A stretch of 64,000 nucleotides of DNA, taken from assembly GCF_004217565.1 (NCBI RefSeq), contig NZ_SHLA01000001.1, positions 1 through 64,000 on the forward strand. Direction: 5' to 3'. Below, piece by piece: positions 8,552 through 16,286 of the stretch. Positions within the stretch are counted from its first letter, which is position 1. Every line of letters begins with the position of its first letter. A program made the position numbers and the translations under genes. The notes below the pieces were generated by a model. It was not told where the DNA came from, did not search any database, and worked only from the letters and a program-made list of their open reading frames with translations. This DNA comes from Zhihengliuella halotolerans. Its GTDB lineage: Bacteria; Actinomycetota; Actinomycetes; Actinomycetales; Micrococcaceae.

Positions 8552-9844
8552 TCAGCCGATCGTCGTCAGCTCGGCCAGGGATTCCGCGAGGCGGTCGACG
8601 AGGATCTCGGCCTGGTTCTGCTCGATGACCATCGGCGGGCGCATCTTCAGCACGTTGTCGTCGCGGCCGATCTTGCTGATCAAGACGCCCTTCTCCCGCA
8701 TCTTCTCGGTCAGGGCTCGAGTGGCGTCGGCGGCCGGAGCGCCGTCGTCGTGCACCAGATCAAGGCCGAAGAACAGGCCGTGTCCGCGCACCGAGGCGAC
8801 CAGCCGATGCTCCGCGGCCATCTCGCGCAGGCGGGAGGCGATGAACGCCCCTGTCTCGTGCGCTCGCGGCATGAGGCCCTCGTTGGCCATCACCTCGAGG
8901 ACGGCCAGCCCGGCGGCTGAGGAGACGGGGCTGCCGGCGAAGGTGTTGAAGTACATGTTGTGCCGGCCGAACTCGTCGAGCAGCTCCGCCGTCGTGACAA
9001 CGCCGCCGACCGGGTGGCCGTTGCCCATGGGTTTGCCGAGCGTGACCAGCTCGGGGGAGAGATCGAAGAGCTCGTGGCCCCACATCGAGTCGCCGAGCCG
9101 ACCGAATCCGGACTGCACCTCGTCGGCGATGACGAGTCCGCCGGCAGCCCGGACGCGGTATGCGAGCCCTTCGACGTAGCCGGCGGGCGGAGCGAGGAGG
9201 CCCTCGGTGGAGAAGAGCGGGTCGAACAGCGCGGCCGAGACCCCGTGCCCGGCCGCCTGGAGCGAGGCAATGGCGTCGTCGACCTGAGCCAGGGCGAGGG
9301 CGCATTCCTGCTGCGCCTCGGCGTCGCTCAGGCCGGTGGCGTCGGGGATGCGCACGGGGCGGACGTGGTCGCCGAGCGGCTCGCGCACGGTCAGCCCCGT
9401 GGTCAGCTCGGCCAGCGAGGTGGTGTTGCCGTGATAGCTGAAGTCCGAGACGAGCACCCCGGTGCTGCCCGTGTGCTGGCGGGCCAGGCGCAAGGCGAGC
9501 TCGTTGGCCTCGGAACCGCTGTTGACGAGGAAGAGCCGGTCCAGCCGGTCGGAGAACGTGCCCAGCAGCGCCTCCGCGTAGTCGACGACGACGTGGTTGA
9601 GGTAGCGCGTGTGCAGGTTCAGTGTGCGCAGCTGCCGGCTGACGGCGTCCGCGACCACGGGGTTCGCGTGCCCGACGTGCGGGACGTTGTTGTAGCCGTC
9701 CAGATAGGTGCGTCCCTGCGCGTCGGTGAGCCAGACGCCTTCGCCGGAGACGAGCTCGAGGGGTTCCCGGTAGAAGAGCGGGGAGTGCTGGCCGAGGGTC
9801 GCGTAGCGACGGGCCAGCAGGTCGGACGTTCTCGGGGTTGCCAT
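8552..9844 (-). CDS. Class III aminotransferase-fold PLP enzyme, AGXT2L phospho-lyase-like
   Basis: 430 aa. PLP-fold features: NSGSEANELALRLAR (about 108-122) for phosphate binding, the Asp of the pyridine-N contact in IADEVQSGFGR (about 238-248), and the Schiff-base Lys in TLGKPMGNGHP near residue 269. The N-terminal part, with NNVPHVGHANP and LNLHTRYL, closely resembles what I recall of human ethanolamine-phosphate phospho-lyase and 5-phosphohydroxylysine phospho-lyase, rather than ornithine or acetylornithine aminotransferase. These enzymes remove phosphate and ammonia from a phosphorylated amino alcohol and give an aldehyde. An APH-type kinase, the matching upstream activity, is divergently encoded nearby. 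It starts 17 bp after the TetR stop, so the two form one operon. SD GAAAGG. Confidence 0.85.
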   Translation of the reverse strand: MATPRTSDLLARRYATLGQHSPLFYREPLELVSGEGVWLTDAQGRTYLDGYNNVPHVGHANPVVADAVSRQLRTLNLHTRYLNHVVVDYAEALLGTFSDRLDRLFLVNSGSEANELALRLARQHTGSTGVLVSDFSYHGNTTSLAELTTGLTVREPLGDHVRPVRIPDATGLSDAEAQQECALALAQVDDAIASLQAAGHGVSAALFDPLFSTEGLLAPPAGYVEGLAYRVRAAGGLVIADEVQSGFGRLGDSMWGHELFDLSPELVTLGKPMGNGHPVGGVVTTAELLDEFGRHNMYFNTFAGSPVSSAAGLAVLEVMANEGLMPRAHETGAFIASRLREMAAEHRLVASVRGHGLFFGLDLVHDDGAPAADATRALTEKMREKGVLISKIGRDDNVLKMRPPMVIEQNQAEILVDRLAESLAELTTIG

Positions 9845-9861
9845 GTGGTGGGGCCTTTCAG

Positions 9862-10476
9862 TCAGGTGCGGGGCGCGGCGAGCAGGCCGCGGGTGAGGGA
9901 GTGGACGGCCTCGACCTGGGCTTCGACCGTCTCCGGGTTCAGTGCCGTGCGAGCCGCAGAGGCGCGCAGGGCGCCCGAGAGTGCCGTCGTCAGGGCCGCG
10001 AGGTCGGCTTGGGCGTCGAGCGAGCCGGCCTCCTGCTCGGCGGCGAGGTCTTCGCGGATCAGGGTTTCGAACGCGGCGGACGTGGCGCCGGAGACGCCCG
10101 ACAGGACGGGAACGACGTCCGGGGCGGTGTTGCCGTAGAAGCGCCCCGAGGGTGCCGCGGTGCGTTCCGTCAGGGCGCGGGCGAGAGCCGCAATGCGGTC
10201 GGGGGCGCCGTTCTCGAGTTCGCGCAGGGCGCGCCCCCGCTCGTCGACCTCCTCGGCGACGCGCAGGTAGACGGCTTGCACGATCTCCTCACGGCCTCCG
10301 GGGAAGTGCGCGTACAGGGTGCCCCGGGCGAGGCCGGCGCGGCGGCTGAGCTCCTCGAGTGTGGTGGCCGCGTACCCGCCGGTGCCCAGCGCCTCGGCGG
10401 CCGCGTCGAGGATGTCCCCGCGGGTGCGCAGCCGGTTTCGCTCCCGCAGCGGAAGCGGGGTCGTCGTCGTGCTCAT
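9862..10476 (-). CDS. TetR-family transcriptional regulator
   Basis: 204 aa. The N-terminal HTH (about 16-62) contains ILDAAAEALGTGGYAATTLE and GLARGTLYAHFPGG; the rest is an all-helical ligand domain. It is first in the minus-strand operon with the PLP enzyme and divergent from the kinase/SDR operon. SD GAGGAGG sits close to the ATG. A perfect dyad in the 132-bp divergent region is its probable operator, so it likely represses all four genes until the amino-alcohol substrate or an intermediate binds. The ligand is unknown. Confidence 0.88.
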   Translation of the reverse strand: MSTTTTPLPLRERNRLRTRGDILDAAAEALGTGGYAATTLEELSRRAGLARGTLYAHFPGGREEIVQAVYLRVAEEVDERGRALRELENGAPDRIAALARALTERTAAPSGRFYGNTAPDVVPVLSGVSGATSAAFETLIREDLAAEQEAGSLDAQADLAALTTALSGALRASAARTALNPETVEAQVEAVHSLTRGLLAAPRT

Positions 10477-10531
10477 TGTGCCTCCTCAGTCGGTTCCGTC
10501 GGACCCAGCTTAGACGCCGTCGGCGAAAAAG

Positions 10532-10547
10532 TGAACACTGTTGTTCA
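10532..10547. promoter_or_regulatory. Probable TetR operator
   Basis: Perfect inverted repeat TGAACA-N4-TGTTCA, ending one base before the -35 hexamer of the kinase promoter and 56 bp upstream of the tetR start. A bound repressor would block both divergent promoters. Confidence 0.65.
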
Positions 10548-10548
10548 G

Positions 10549-10577
10549 TTGACATACAAGGCGTTCAGATTTACCTT
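10549..10577 (+). promoter_or_regulatory. Promoter of the kinase/SDR operon
   Basis: TTGACA, 17-bp spacer, TACCTT. The -35 is a consensus match for the housekeeping sigma factor. The ATG lies 32 bp downstream with SD AGAAGGAG. Confidence 0.6.
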
Positions 10578-10608
10578 GGTGTGATCCGGACCATATAGAA
10601 GGAGTCGC

Positions 10609-11622
10609 ATGAGACTGCAGGCAGCCACGGAACTCGTCGAGCGGGCGCTCGCGCGCTACGGACTGCGCGGGGCGGGTGAGATCGAGCTGGTCAAGTACCG
10701 CGAGAACTACGTCTTCAAGCTGAACCGGCCCGCCGGTTCCTTCGCCATCCGGGTCCATCGCGTCGGCTACCACGACGCCGCGGAGATCCGCACCGAGATG
10801 GCGTACCTCGATGCGCTGGCCGAGCGCGGGCTGCCCGTCCCGCGGCTCGTGCGAACGCTCGACGGCGAGCTGATGTGCAGGGAGGACCTCGATGGGGAGA
10901 CGGTCTTCGTCGACGTCCTCGAGTGGGTCGAGGGCGCGGCGCCCCTCGGCGACATCGTCACCGGGCTCGACGGGACCAGCACGCTGGCGCCGGCCGACTT
11001 CCGGGCGCTGGGCGAGCGGCTCGGCGAGCTGCATCTGGCGCTCATCGACCTCGGCCGACTTCCGGGATTCCGCCGCGGAGCCTGGGACGCGGCTGGTCTC
11101 GCGGGAACCGACCCGCTGTGGGGCGACCCCCGCGGCGTCGAGGCGCTCTCCGTGCCGGACGCCGAGACGCTCGGGCTCGCGCTCGCGGCTCTCGAGCGGG
11201 ACCTGGGCGATCTGCCGCGGGACGAGCAGCACTTCGGGGTCATCCACGCCGACCTGACGCCGGAGAACGTCCTGGTCCGCGGGGGCGAGATGGTGCTCAT
11301 CGATTTCGACGACTTCGGCGAGGGGTGGCACCTCTTCGATCTGGCCACCGTGCTGTTCTTCTACACGCGGCACCCGCGCTTCGAGGAGTTCCGTGCCGCG
11401 TTGTTCGACGGCTATCAGACGGTGCGCAGCGTGCCGGCCGGGTTCTTCGCGGCCTGGGACACGCTCCTGCTCGCGCGGGCCACGACCTATCTCGGCTGGG
11501 CCGGGCAGCGTTCCGGGGACGCCGAGGCGGTGTTCATCGCGGAACGCGTCGCCCCGCACGTCGTGCGGATGGCCCGGGACTACCTGCGCGACCGCGCCGG
11601 TGGACGCGCGGTGCAGGCATGA
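10609..11622 (+). CDS. APH/choline-kinase-family small-molecule kinase (hydroxylysine-kinase-like)
   Basis: 337 aa. The protein-kinase-like fold is shown by the N-lobe ENYVFKLNRPAGSFAIRVHR (Lys/Arg for ATP), the Brenner-type catalytic loop VIHADLTPENVL near residue 212 and the metal-binding LIDFDDFGEG near residue 232. The family phosphorylates hydroxyls of small molecules; the best-known members next to AGXT2L-type enzymes are hydroxylysine kinase and homologues, though aminoglycoside, homoserine and SrkA kinases share the fold. The context (divergent phospho-lyase-like gene, downstream SDR) favours phosphorylation of an amino alcohol. An antibiotic-resistance role is unlikely in this context. 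ATGA overlap with the SDR shows translational coupling. Confidence 0.82.
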   Translation: MRLQAATELVERALARYGLRGAGEIELVKYRENYVFKLNRPAGSFAIRVHRVGYHDAAEIRTEMAYLDALAERGLPVPRLVRTLDGELMCREDLDGETVFVDVLEWVEGAAPLGDIVTGLDGTSTLAPADFRALGERLGELHLALIDLGRLPGFRRGAWDAAGLAGTDPLWGDPRGVEALSVPDAETLGLALAALERDLGDLPRDEQHFGVIHADLTPENVLVRGGEMVLIDFDDFGEGWHLFDLATVLFFYTRHPRFEEFRAALFDGYQTVRSVPAGFFAAWDTLLLARATTYLGWAGQRSGDAEAVFIAERVAPHVVRMARDYLRDRAGGRAVQA

Positions 11623-12410
11623 TCGCGCCAAGGGTCGCCCTCGTGACCGGTGGCGGCACCGGTATCGGTGCCGCGGCGGCGGAACGCCTGGCTGCCGACG
11701 GGTACCGCGTGGTTGTCACGGGCCGGCGCGCGGGCCCCCTGAGTGAGGTCGCGGAACGCATCGGCGCCTTGCCGCTGCCCGGTGACATGACGGACTCCGC
11801 GAGCGTCGCCGGCGTCGTCGACGCGGTGCTCGAGGAGTACGGCCGACTCGATGTCGTCGTCGCCAACGCCGGCGGCCACGGCTTCTCCTCCGTGACGGAC
11901 ACGGACGACGAGTCCTGGCGCGCGAGCCTGGATGCCAACCTGACGACGGCGTTCACGGTCTGCCGGCGCGCACTGCCCGAACTCGCGCGCAGCGCGGGGG
12001 CGATCGTCGTCGTGTCCTCGCTCGCAGGGCTCCGCGCGGGCCCTTCGGTTGCCGGGTACACCGTTGGCAAACACGCGCTCATCGGTCTGACCCGATCCAT
12101 GGCCAGGGACTTCGGCCCCAGCGGCGTGAGGGTGAACGCCGTCTGCCCGGGCTGGGTGCGCACGCCCATGGCGGATGCGGAGATGGACGAGCTCGCGCAG
12201 GCGGCCGGAATCGCCGGGCGCGAGGAGGCGTACGCGCTCGTCACGGAGAACGTTCCGCTGCGGCGCGCCTCCGAGCCGGCGGAGATCGCCGGCGTCGTCG
12301 CCTTTCTCGCGTCGGCGGATTCGTCGTACATCACCGGGGCTACGATCGTCGCCGACGGTGGTGCGCACATCGTGGACGTGCCGACGCTGGCGTTCGACGC
12401 CCTCGGGTAG
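11619..12410 (+). CDS. Short-chain dehydrogenase/reductase
   Basis: 263 aa classical SDR. The NAD(P) motif TGGGTGIG is at 10-17, NAG at about 85, active-site Ser in VVVSSLAG (about 137) and YTVGK (Y149-K153 region). CPGWVRTPM and the C-terminal ITGATIVADGG complete the fold. Basic residues after the second strand (TGRRAG) hint at NADP preference; this is inference. It is translationally coupled to the kinase by the ATGA overlap. It could oxidise or reduce the aldehyde released by the phospho-lyase-like enzyme, or an upstream alcohol/ketone. Confidence 0.88.
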   Translation: MIAPRVALVTGGGTGIGAAAAERLAADGYRVVVTGRRAGPLSEVAERIGALPLPGDMTDSASVAGVVDAVLEEYGRLDVVVANAGGHGFSSVTDTDDESWRASLDANLTTAFTVCRRALPELARSAGAIVVVSSLAGLRAGPSVAGYTVGKHALIGLTRSMARDFGPSGVRVNAVCPGWVRTPMADAEMDELAQAAGIAGREEAYALVTENVPLRRASEPAEIAGVVAFLASADSSYITGATIVADGGAHIVDVPTLAFDALG

Positions 12411-12442
12411 GCGGCCGACGGCCAAAGGTGGGCGAGGTCACG

Positions 12443-12471
12443 TTGATAGTGCGCCGACGTGTCGCTAGTTT
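12443..12471 (+). promoter_or_regulatory. Promoter of siderophore uptake operon
   Basis: TTGATA, 17-bp spacer, TAGTTT; good match to a housekeeping promoter. It is followed three bases later by the iron box, the normal arrangement for iron repression. Confidence 0.6.
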
Positions 12472-12473
12472 GG

Positions 12474-12492
12474 TAAGGTAAGGCTTGCATAA
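12474..12492. promoter_or_regulatory. DtxR/IdeR-type iron box
   Basis: TAAGGTAAGGCTTGCATAA matches 14 of 19 positions of the actinobacterial iron box TTAGGTTAGGCTAACCTAA. It is just downstream of the -10, so Fe-loaded IdeR/DmdR would repress the transporter. Confidence 0.75.
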
Positions 12493-12538
12493 GCTAATTA
12501 CGCTTATAAAGTTTTCCCTATCACTCCGGAAGGCCACC

Positions 12539-13603
12539 ATGACCCTCGATCGACCTGCCCCGCTGCGCGCCGGCACCACCTCAACTCCCCGCAACCCACG
12601 GCGCGGCGGACTGCTGGCCGCCGCGGCCGCCGTCGTGCTGCTCGCCTCGGCGTGCGCACCCGGCGCGGCCGCGCCGGGCAGCGACCCAGCGCCCTCGGAG
12701 GAAGCCACGACGATCGAGCACGCGTTCGGCAAGACCGTGATCGACGGCAAGCCCGAGCGCGTCGCCACCGTCGCCTGGGGCAACCACGAGGTTCCGCTCG
12801 CGCTTGGGGTCGTGCCCGTCGGTATGGCCGCGACGACCTGGGGCGACGACGACGGTGACGGCGTGCTGCCGTGGGTCGAGGAGCGGCTCGAGGAACTCAA
12901 CGCGGAGGCGCCGGTCCTCTTCGACGAGTCCGACGGCATCGACTTCGAGGCCGTCGCGGACTCCGACCCTGACGTCATTCTCGCCGCCTACTCCGGCCTG
13001 AGTGAGGAGGACTACGACACCCTGAGCGACATCGCACCTGTGGTCGCCTACCCGGACAACGCGTGGGGCACCGACTGGCGCGAGACGATCACGATGAACG
13101 CCGCCGGCATGGGCATGGCCGCGGAGGGCGAGGCGCTCGTTGCCGAATATGAGGACCTCATCGATGAGAAGACCGCTGAGCACCCGGAGCTCGCTGGCAA
13201 GGCCGCCATGCTGCTGACTCACGTCGACGAGTCCGACCTCTCGACGGTGAGCTACTACTCGACGCTCGACACCCGCGTGAAGTACTTCGAGGACCTCGGC
13301 CTGACCTCGCCTGCGAGCGTCATCGCCGAGTCGGAGGCCAACGGCACCTTCGCCGTCGAGCAATCCGCTGAGACCGCTGACGAGTTCGCCGACGCCGAGC
13401 TGATCGTCACCTACGGCGGGGAGGAGCTGATCGACGCGCTCGAGGCCGACCCGATCCTCTCGCAGATGCCCGCCGTCGAGAACAAGGCCGTCGTCGCCCT
13501 GCCCGGCGACCAGCCGATCGGAAACGCCGCCAACCCGACCGCGCTGTCGCTGCCGTGGTTCCTGGACGACTACCTGAAGCTGCTCTCCGACGCCGTTGAG
13601 TAG
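12539..13603 (+). CDS. Iron-siderophore ABC transporter, substrate-binding lipoprotein
   Basis: 354 aa. A lipoprotein signal (Arg-rich start, LLAAAAAVVLLASAC, lipid on the Cys near residue 40) leads into a FepB/FecB-type domain: IDGKPERVATVAWGNHEVPLALG, then DPDVILAAYSGLSEEDYDTLSDIAPVVAY, typical of the class-III binding-protein fold without hinge. The ATG is chosen for its SD GGAAGG. Expression is controlled by the iron box above. The final codons overlap the start of the first permease. It captures a ferric siderophore (type unknown) outside the membrane. Confidence 0.92.
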   Translation: MTLDRPAPLRAGTTSTPRNPRRGGLLAAAAAVVLLASACAPGAAAPGSDPAPSEEATTIEHAFGKTVIDGKPERVATVAWGNHEVPLALGVVPVGMAATTWGDDDGDGVLPWVEERLEELNAEAPVLFDESDGIDFEAVADSDPDVILAAYSGLSEEDYDTLSDIAPVVAYPDNAWGTDWRETITMNAAGMGMAAEGEALVAEYEDLIDEKTAEHPELAGKAAMLLTHVDESDLSTVSYYSTLDTRVKYFEDLGLTSPASVIAESEANGTFAVEQSAETADEFADAELIVTYGGEELIDALEADPILSQMPAVENKAVVALPGDQPIGNAANPTALSLPWFLDDYLKLLSDAVE

Positions 13604-14630
13604 CCCCGCCGTCCGCGCCCGACCGGGCGTGCGGCGGAGCGCGTGGACGCTGGCCCTGCTCGGCGCGATCGTCGTGCTGGCCCTGCTCTCCGTGGCGTTC
13701 GGCGCCCGTGTGGTCAGCCCCGGCGAGGTCTGGGCCGGGCTCGCCGGCTCGGCCGAGGGTTTCGGCGAGGCCGCCGTCGCCAAGCGCGTGCCCCGGACCG
13801 TCTTGGCCCTCGTGGCCGGGGCGGCCCTGGCCGTCTCCGGGGTCGTCATGCAGGGCGTGACCCGCAACCCTCTCGCCGACCCCGGCATTCTCGGCGTCAA
13901 CATGGGGGCCGCGCTCGCCGTCGTCGTCGGCATCGCGCACTTCGGCCTGCGCTCCGCGACGAGCTTCATCTGGGTCGCGATCGCCGGGGCCGCCCTCGCT
14001 GCGCTGGTCGTCTACGCGATCGCGTCGCTCGGGCCGAACGGCTTCCATGCCGGGGCCGCCACGCCGCTCAAGCTGGCGCTCTCCGGCGCCGCCGTCTCGG
14101 CGGCCCTCGCCTCGTTCGTCTCGGCCGTCATCTTGGGACGCAACGACATCGCCTCCGGCGTGCGTTCGTGGCAGATCGGTGGCGTCGGCGGGGCAGACTT
14201 CGGGTCGATGGCCGCTGTCGCGCCGTTCCTCGCCGGCGGGCTCGCCGTCAGCCTGCTGGCCGCGAAGGCGCTCAACTCGCTCGCGCTCGGCGACGAGCTC
14301 GCCGCGGGCCTCGGCGAACGCGTCGGCCTGGCCCGCGGCCTGGCCTCGCTCGGGGCGATCGTCCTGGCCGGCGCCGTCACGGCGTTGACGGGGCCGATCG
14401 GGTTCGTCGGGCTCGTCGTCCCGCACGTCGTCCGGCTGCTCGTCGGTTCGGACCACCGGTGGCTGCTCCCGCTCTCCGCGCTCGCGGGCGCCGCTCTCCT
14501 CACCGCCGCGGACATCGTCGGCCGGGTCGTGGCACGCCCCGCTGAGATCGACGTCGGCATCGTCACCGCCCTCGTGGGCGCCCCGTTCTTCATCTACATC
14601 GTCCGGAGGCAGAAGGTGCGCGAGCTGTGA
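13596..14630 (+). CDS. Iron-siderophore ABC permease 1 (FecCD family)
   Basis: 344 aa with about nine or ten membrane segments. FecCD signatures: RVPRTVLALVAGAALAVSG, VMQGVTRNPLADPGILGVN and GPIGFVGLVVPHVVRLLVG, the last being the ATPase-contact loop. The TTG at 13596 overlaps the binding-protein stop; a GTG at 13629 is a possible alternative start. No clear SD is seen, consistent with coupled translation. It forms the channel with the next gene. Confidence 0.9.
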   Translation: MSSPAVRARPGVRRSAWTLALLGAIVVLALLSVAFGARVVSPGEVWAGLAGSAEGFGEAAVAKRVPRTVLALVAGAALAVSGVVMQGVTRNPLADPGILGVNMGAALAVVVGIAHFGLRSATSFIWVAIAGAALAALVVYAIASLGPNGFHAGAATPLKLALSGAAVSAALASFVSAVILGRNDIASGVRSWQIGGVGGADFGSMAAVAPFLAGGLAVSLLAAKALNSLALGDELAAGLGERVGLARGLASLGAIVLAGAVTALTGPIGFVGLVVPHVVRLLVGSDHRWLLPLSALAGAALLTAADIVGRVVARPAEIDVGIVTALVGAPFFIYIVRRQKVREL

Positions 14631-15628
14631 GTACGACGTCGTCGCGCACCCGCGCCGCGTCGGTCACCGTGCTTCTGGTCGCCGTCGTCGTCGCGCTCTA
14701 TCTGCTCAACCTGATGGTGGGCCGGACCTTCTATCCGCTGCCCGACGTCGTCGCGGTCGCCTTTGGCGCCGATGTGGACGGCGCGAACTTCACTGTCGGG
14801 CGGCTGCGTCTGCCCCGGGCCACCCTCGGACTGCTTGCCGGGGCCTCGTTCGGCCTGGCCGGCGTCTGCTTCCAGACCCTGCTGCGCAACCCGCTCGCGA
14901 GCCCGGATGTGATCGGCATCAGCGCGGGAGCGAGCACCGCGGCGGTGTTCGGCATCGTGTTCTTCGGCCTCTCGGGGGCCGCCGTGGCCGGGCTCTCCGT
15001 TATCGCGGCCCTCGCCGTCGCGGCGTTGATCTACATCCTCTCGGCGCGCGGCAGCTCGACGGGTACGCGCCTGATCCTCATCGGCATCGGCGTCGCGGCG
15101 ATGCTCGAGTCGTTGACGACCTACGTCCTGTCGAAGGCCGGCGACTGGGATCTGCAGGAGGCCGTTCGCTGGCTGACCGGCAGCCTCAACGGGGTCGGCT
15201 GGGATCAGGTGCTGCCCGTCGCGGTTGCCCTCGCAGTGCTCGGCCCGCTGCTCGTCGCGCAGGCCGGCCCCCTGTCCATGATGGCGCTCGGCGAGGACAC
15301 CGCGGCGGGGCTCGGGGTCGACGTCGGCCGGACCCGGCTGTTCGTGGTCCTCGCGGCCGTGGGGCTCGTCGCGTTCGCCACCTCGGCGGCGGGGCCCATC
15401 GCGTTCGTGGCGTTCCTCTCGGGGCCGGTGGCCGGCGGGCTCGTGGGGCACGGGCGGTCGCTGCTGCTGCCCGCGGCGCTCGTCGGCGCGGTGCTCGTGC
15501 TCGGCGCCGACTTCGCCGGGCAGAACCTGCTGCCCTCGCGCTATCCGGTGGGCATCGTCACCGGGGTGCTGGGGGCGCCGTACCTGGTCTACCTGATCAC
15601 GCGCAGCAACAGGACGGGGGTGATGTGA
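14627..15628 (+). CDS. Iron-siderophore ABC permease 2 (FecCD family)
   Basis: 333 aa, GTG start overlapping the stop of permease 1 (GTGA). FecCD signatures: RLRLPRATLGLLAGASFGLAG, CFQTLLRNPLASPDVIGIS and AAGPIAFVAFLSGPVAGGL. Together with permease 1 it forms a heterodimeric pore. The expected FepC-type ATPase does not follow; the next gene is a TetR regulator, so energy must come from an ATPase encoded elsewhere. Confidence 0.9.
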   Translation: MSTTSSRTRAASVTVLLVAVVVALYLLNLMVGRTFYPLPDVVAVAFGADVDGANFTVGRLRLPRATLGLLAGASFGLAGVCFQTLLRNPLASPDVIGISAGASTAAVFGIVFFGLSGAAVAGLSVIAALAVAALIYILSARGSSTGTRLILIGIGVAAMLESLTTYVLSKAGDWDLQEAVRWLTGSLNGVGWDQVLPVAVALAVLGPLLVAQAGPLSMMALGEDTAAGLGVDVGRTRLFVVLAAVGLVAFATSAAGPIAFVAFLSGPVAGGLVGHGRSLLLPAALVGAVLVLGADFAGQNLLPSRYPVGIVTGVLGAPYLVYLITRSNRTGVM

Positions 15629-15649
15629 GGGCTCACATCCGGCCGGGAT

Positions 15650-16243
15650 ATGATGTCCGGCATGCCTGTTGCTGAAATGGAAGGCCTGGAAATGGCCGAC
15701 GCTGTCACCGCCGTCGTCGCCCGCCGTGGCCTCGACGAATTGACCCTGAACGACGTGGCCGCTGAGGCCGGCGTCGACGTGACCTCGCTCGCCCGGATCT
15801 ATCCGACCAAGGCCGCCCTCGCCCGCGCCACGTTCACGCACGTGTTCGCGCGCTCCAACGATGCGGTCAACGCCGCGATCGACGGCCGCTACGGCGTCGA
15901 CGCCATCCGCGCGTTCATTATGGCCGTCCTGCCGGACGACGAGACGAAGGTCGCGGCCGCGCGCGTGCTACTGCCGTTCTGGCAGCTCGCCCTGCACGAC
16001 GACGAACTCGCCGCCGCAGGGGCCACTGCCTCCGATGCGTGGCGCACCCTGCTGCGCACGTGGCTGCGCGAGGCGATGGCCGATGGCGACGTCCGCGCGG
16101 ACGTGCCGGTCGACGTCGTCACCGAAACCGTCCTGAACTGGATCGCCGGCACGCAGGCGGCCGCGATCGGCGAGGCCCGCCACAACGCCCCGCGGCAGCT
16201 GCACGCCCAGGTCGACGCGCTGCTGGACCTGCTGCACGGCTGA
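15650..16243 (+). CDS. TetR-family regulator (paralogue of the one at 20989)
   Basis: 197 aa from the ATG at 15650; an ATG at 15662 is equally possible and neither has a good SD. HTH: LNDVAAEAGVDVTSLARIYPTKAA, slightly degenerate. The C-terminal domain contains ARVLLPFWQLALHDD, almost identical to ARVVLPFWQLAVHD in the regulator at 20989, so the two are paralogues. It starts 21 bp after the siderophore permease and may be co-transcribed with it, or may control genes at a distance. Confidence 0.8.
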   Translation: MMSGMPVAEMEGLEMADAVTAVVARRGLDELTLNDVAAEAGVDVTSLARIYPTKAALARATFTHVFARSNDAVNAAIDGRYGVDAIRAFIMAVLPDDETKVAAARVLLPFWQLALHDDELAAAGATASDAWRTLLRTWLREAMADGDVRADVPVDVVTETVLNWIAGTQAAAIGEARHNAPRQLHAQVDALLDLLHG

Positions 16244-16286
16244 ACCGCCGCCACGCACTCATGCGGGCCGACCCGGTCCGGGGCGG

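Noticed and set aside
10609-11622. Aminoglycoside resistance gene
   Set aside because: The catalytic loop fits the general APH fold, but the neighbours (phospho-lyase-like enzyme, SDR, TetR) point to catabolism, and no resistance-type context such as integron or transposon is present.
16244-16286. Terminator between tetR and the dehydratase
   Set aside because: Only a 6-bp pairing (ACCGCC/GGCGGT) with a long loop.
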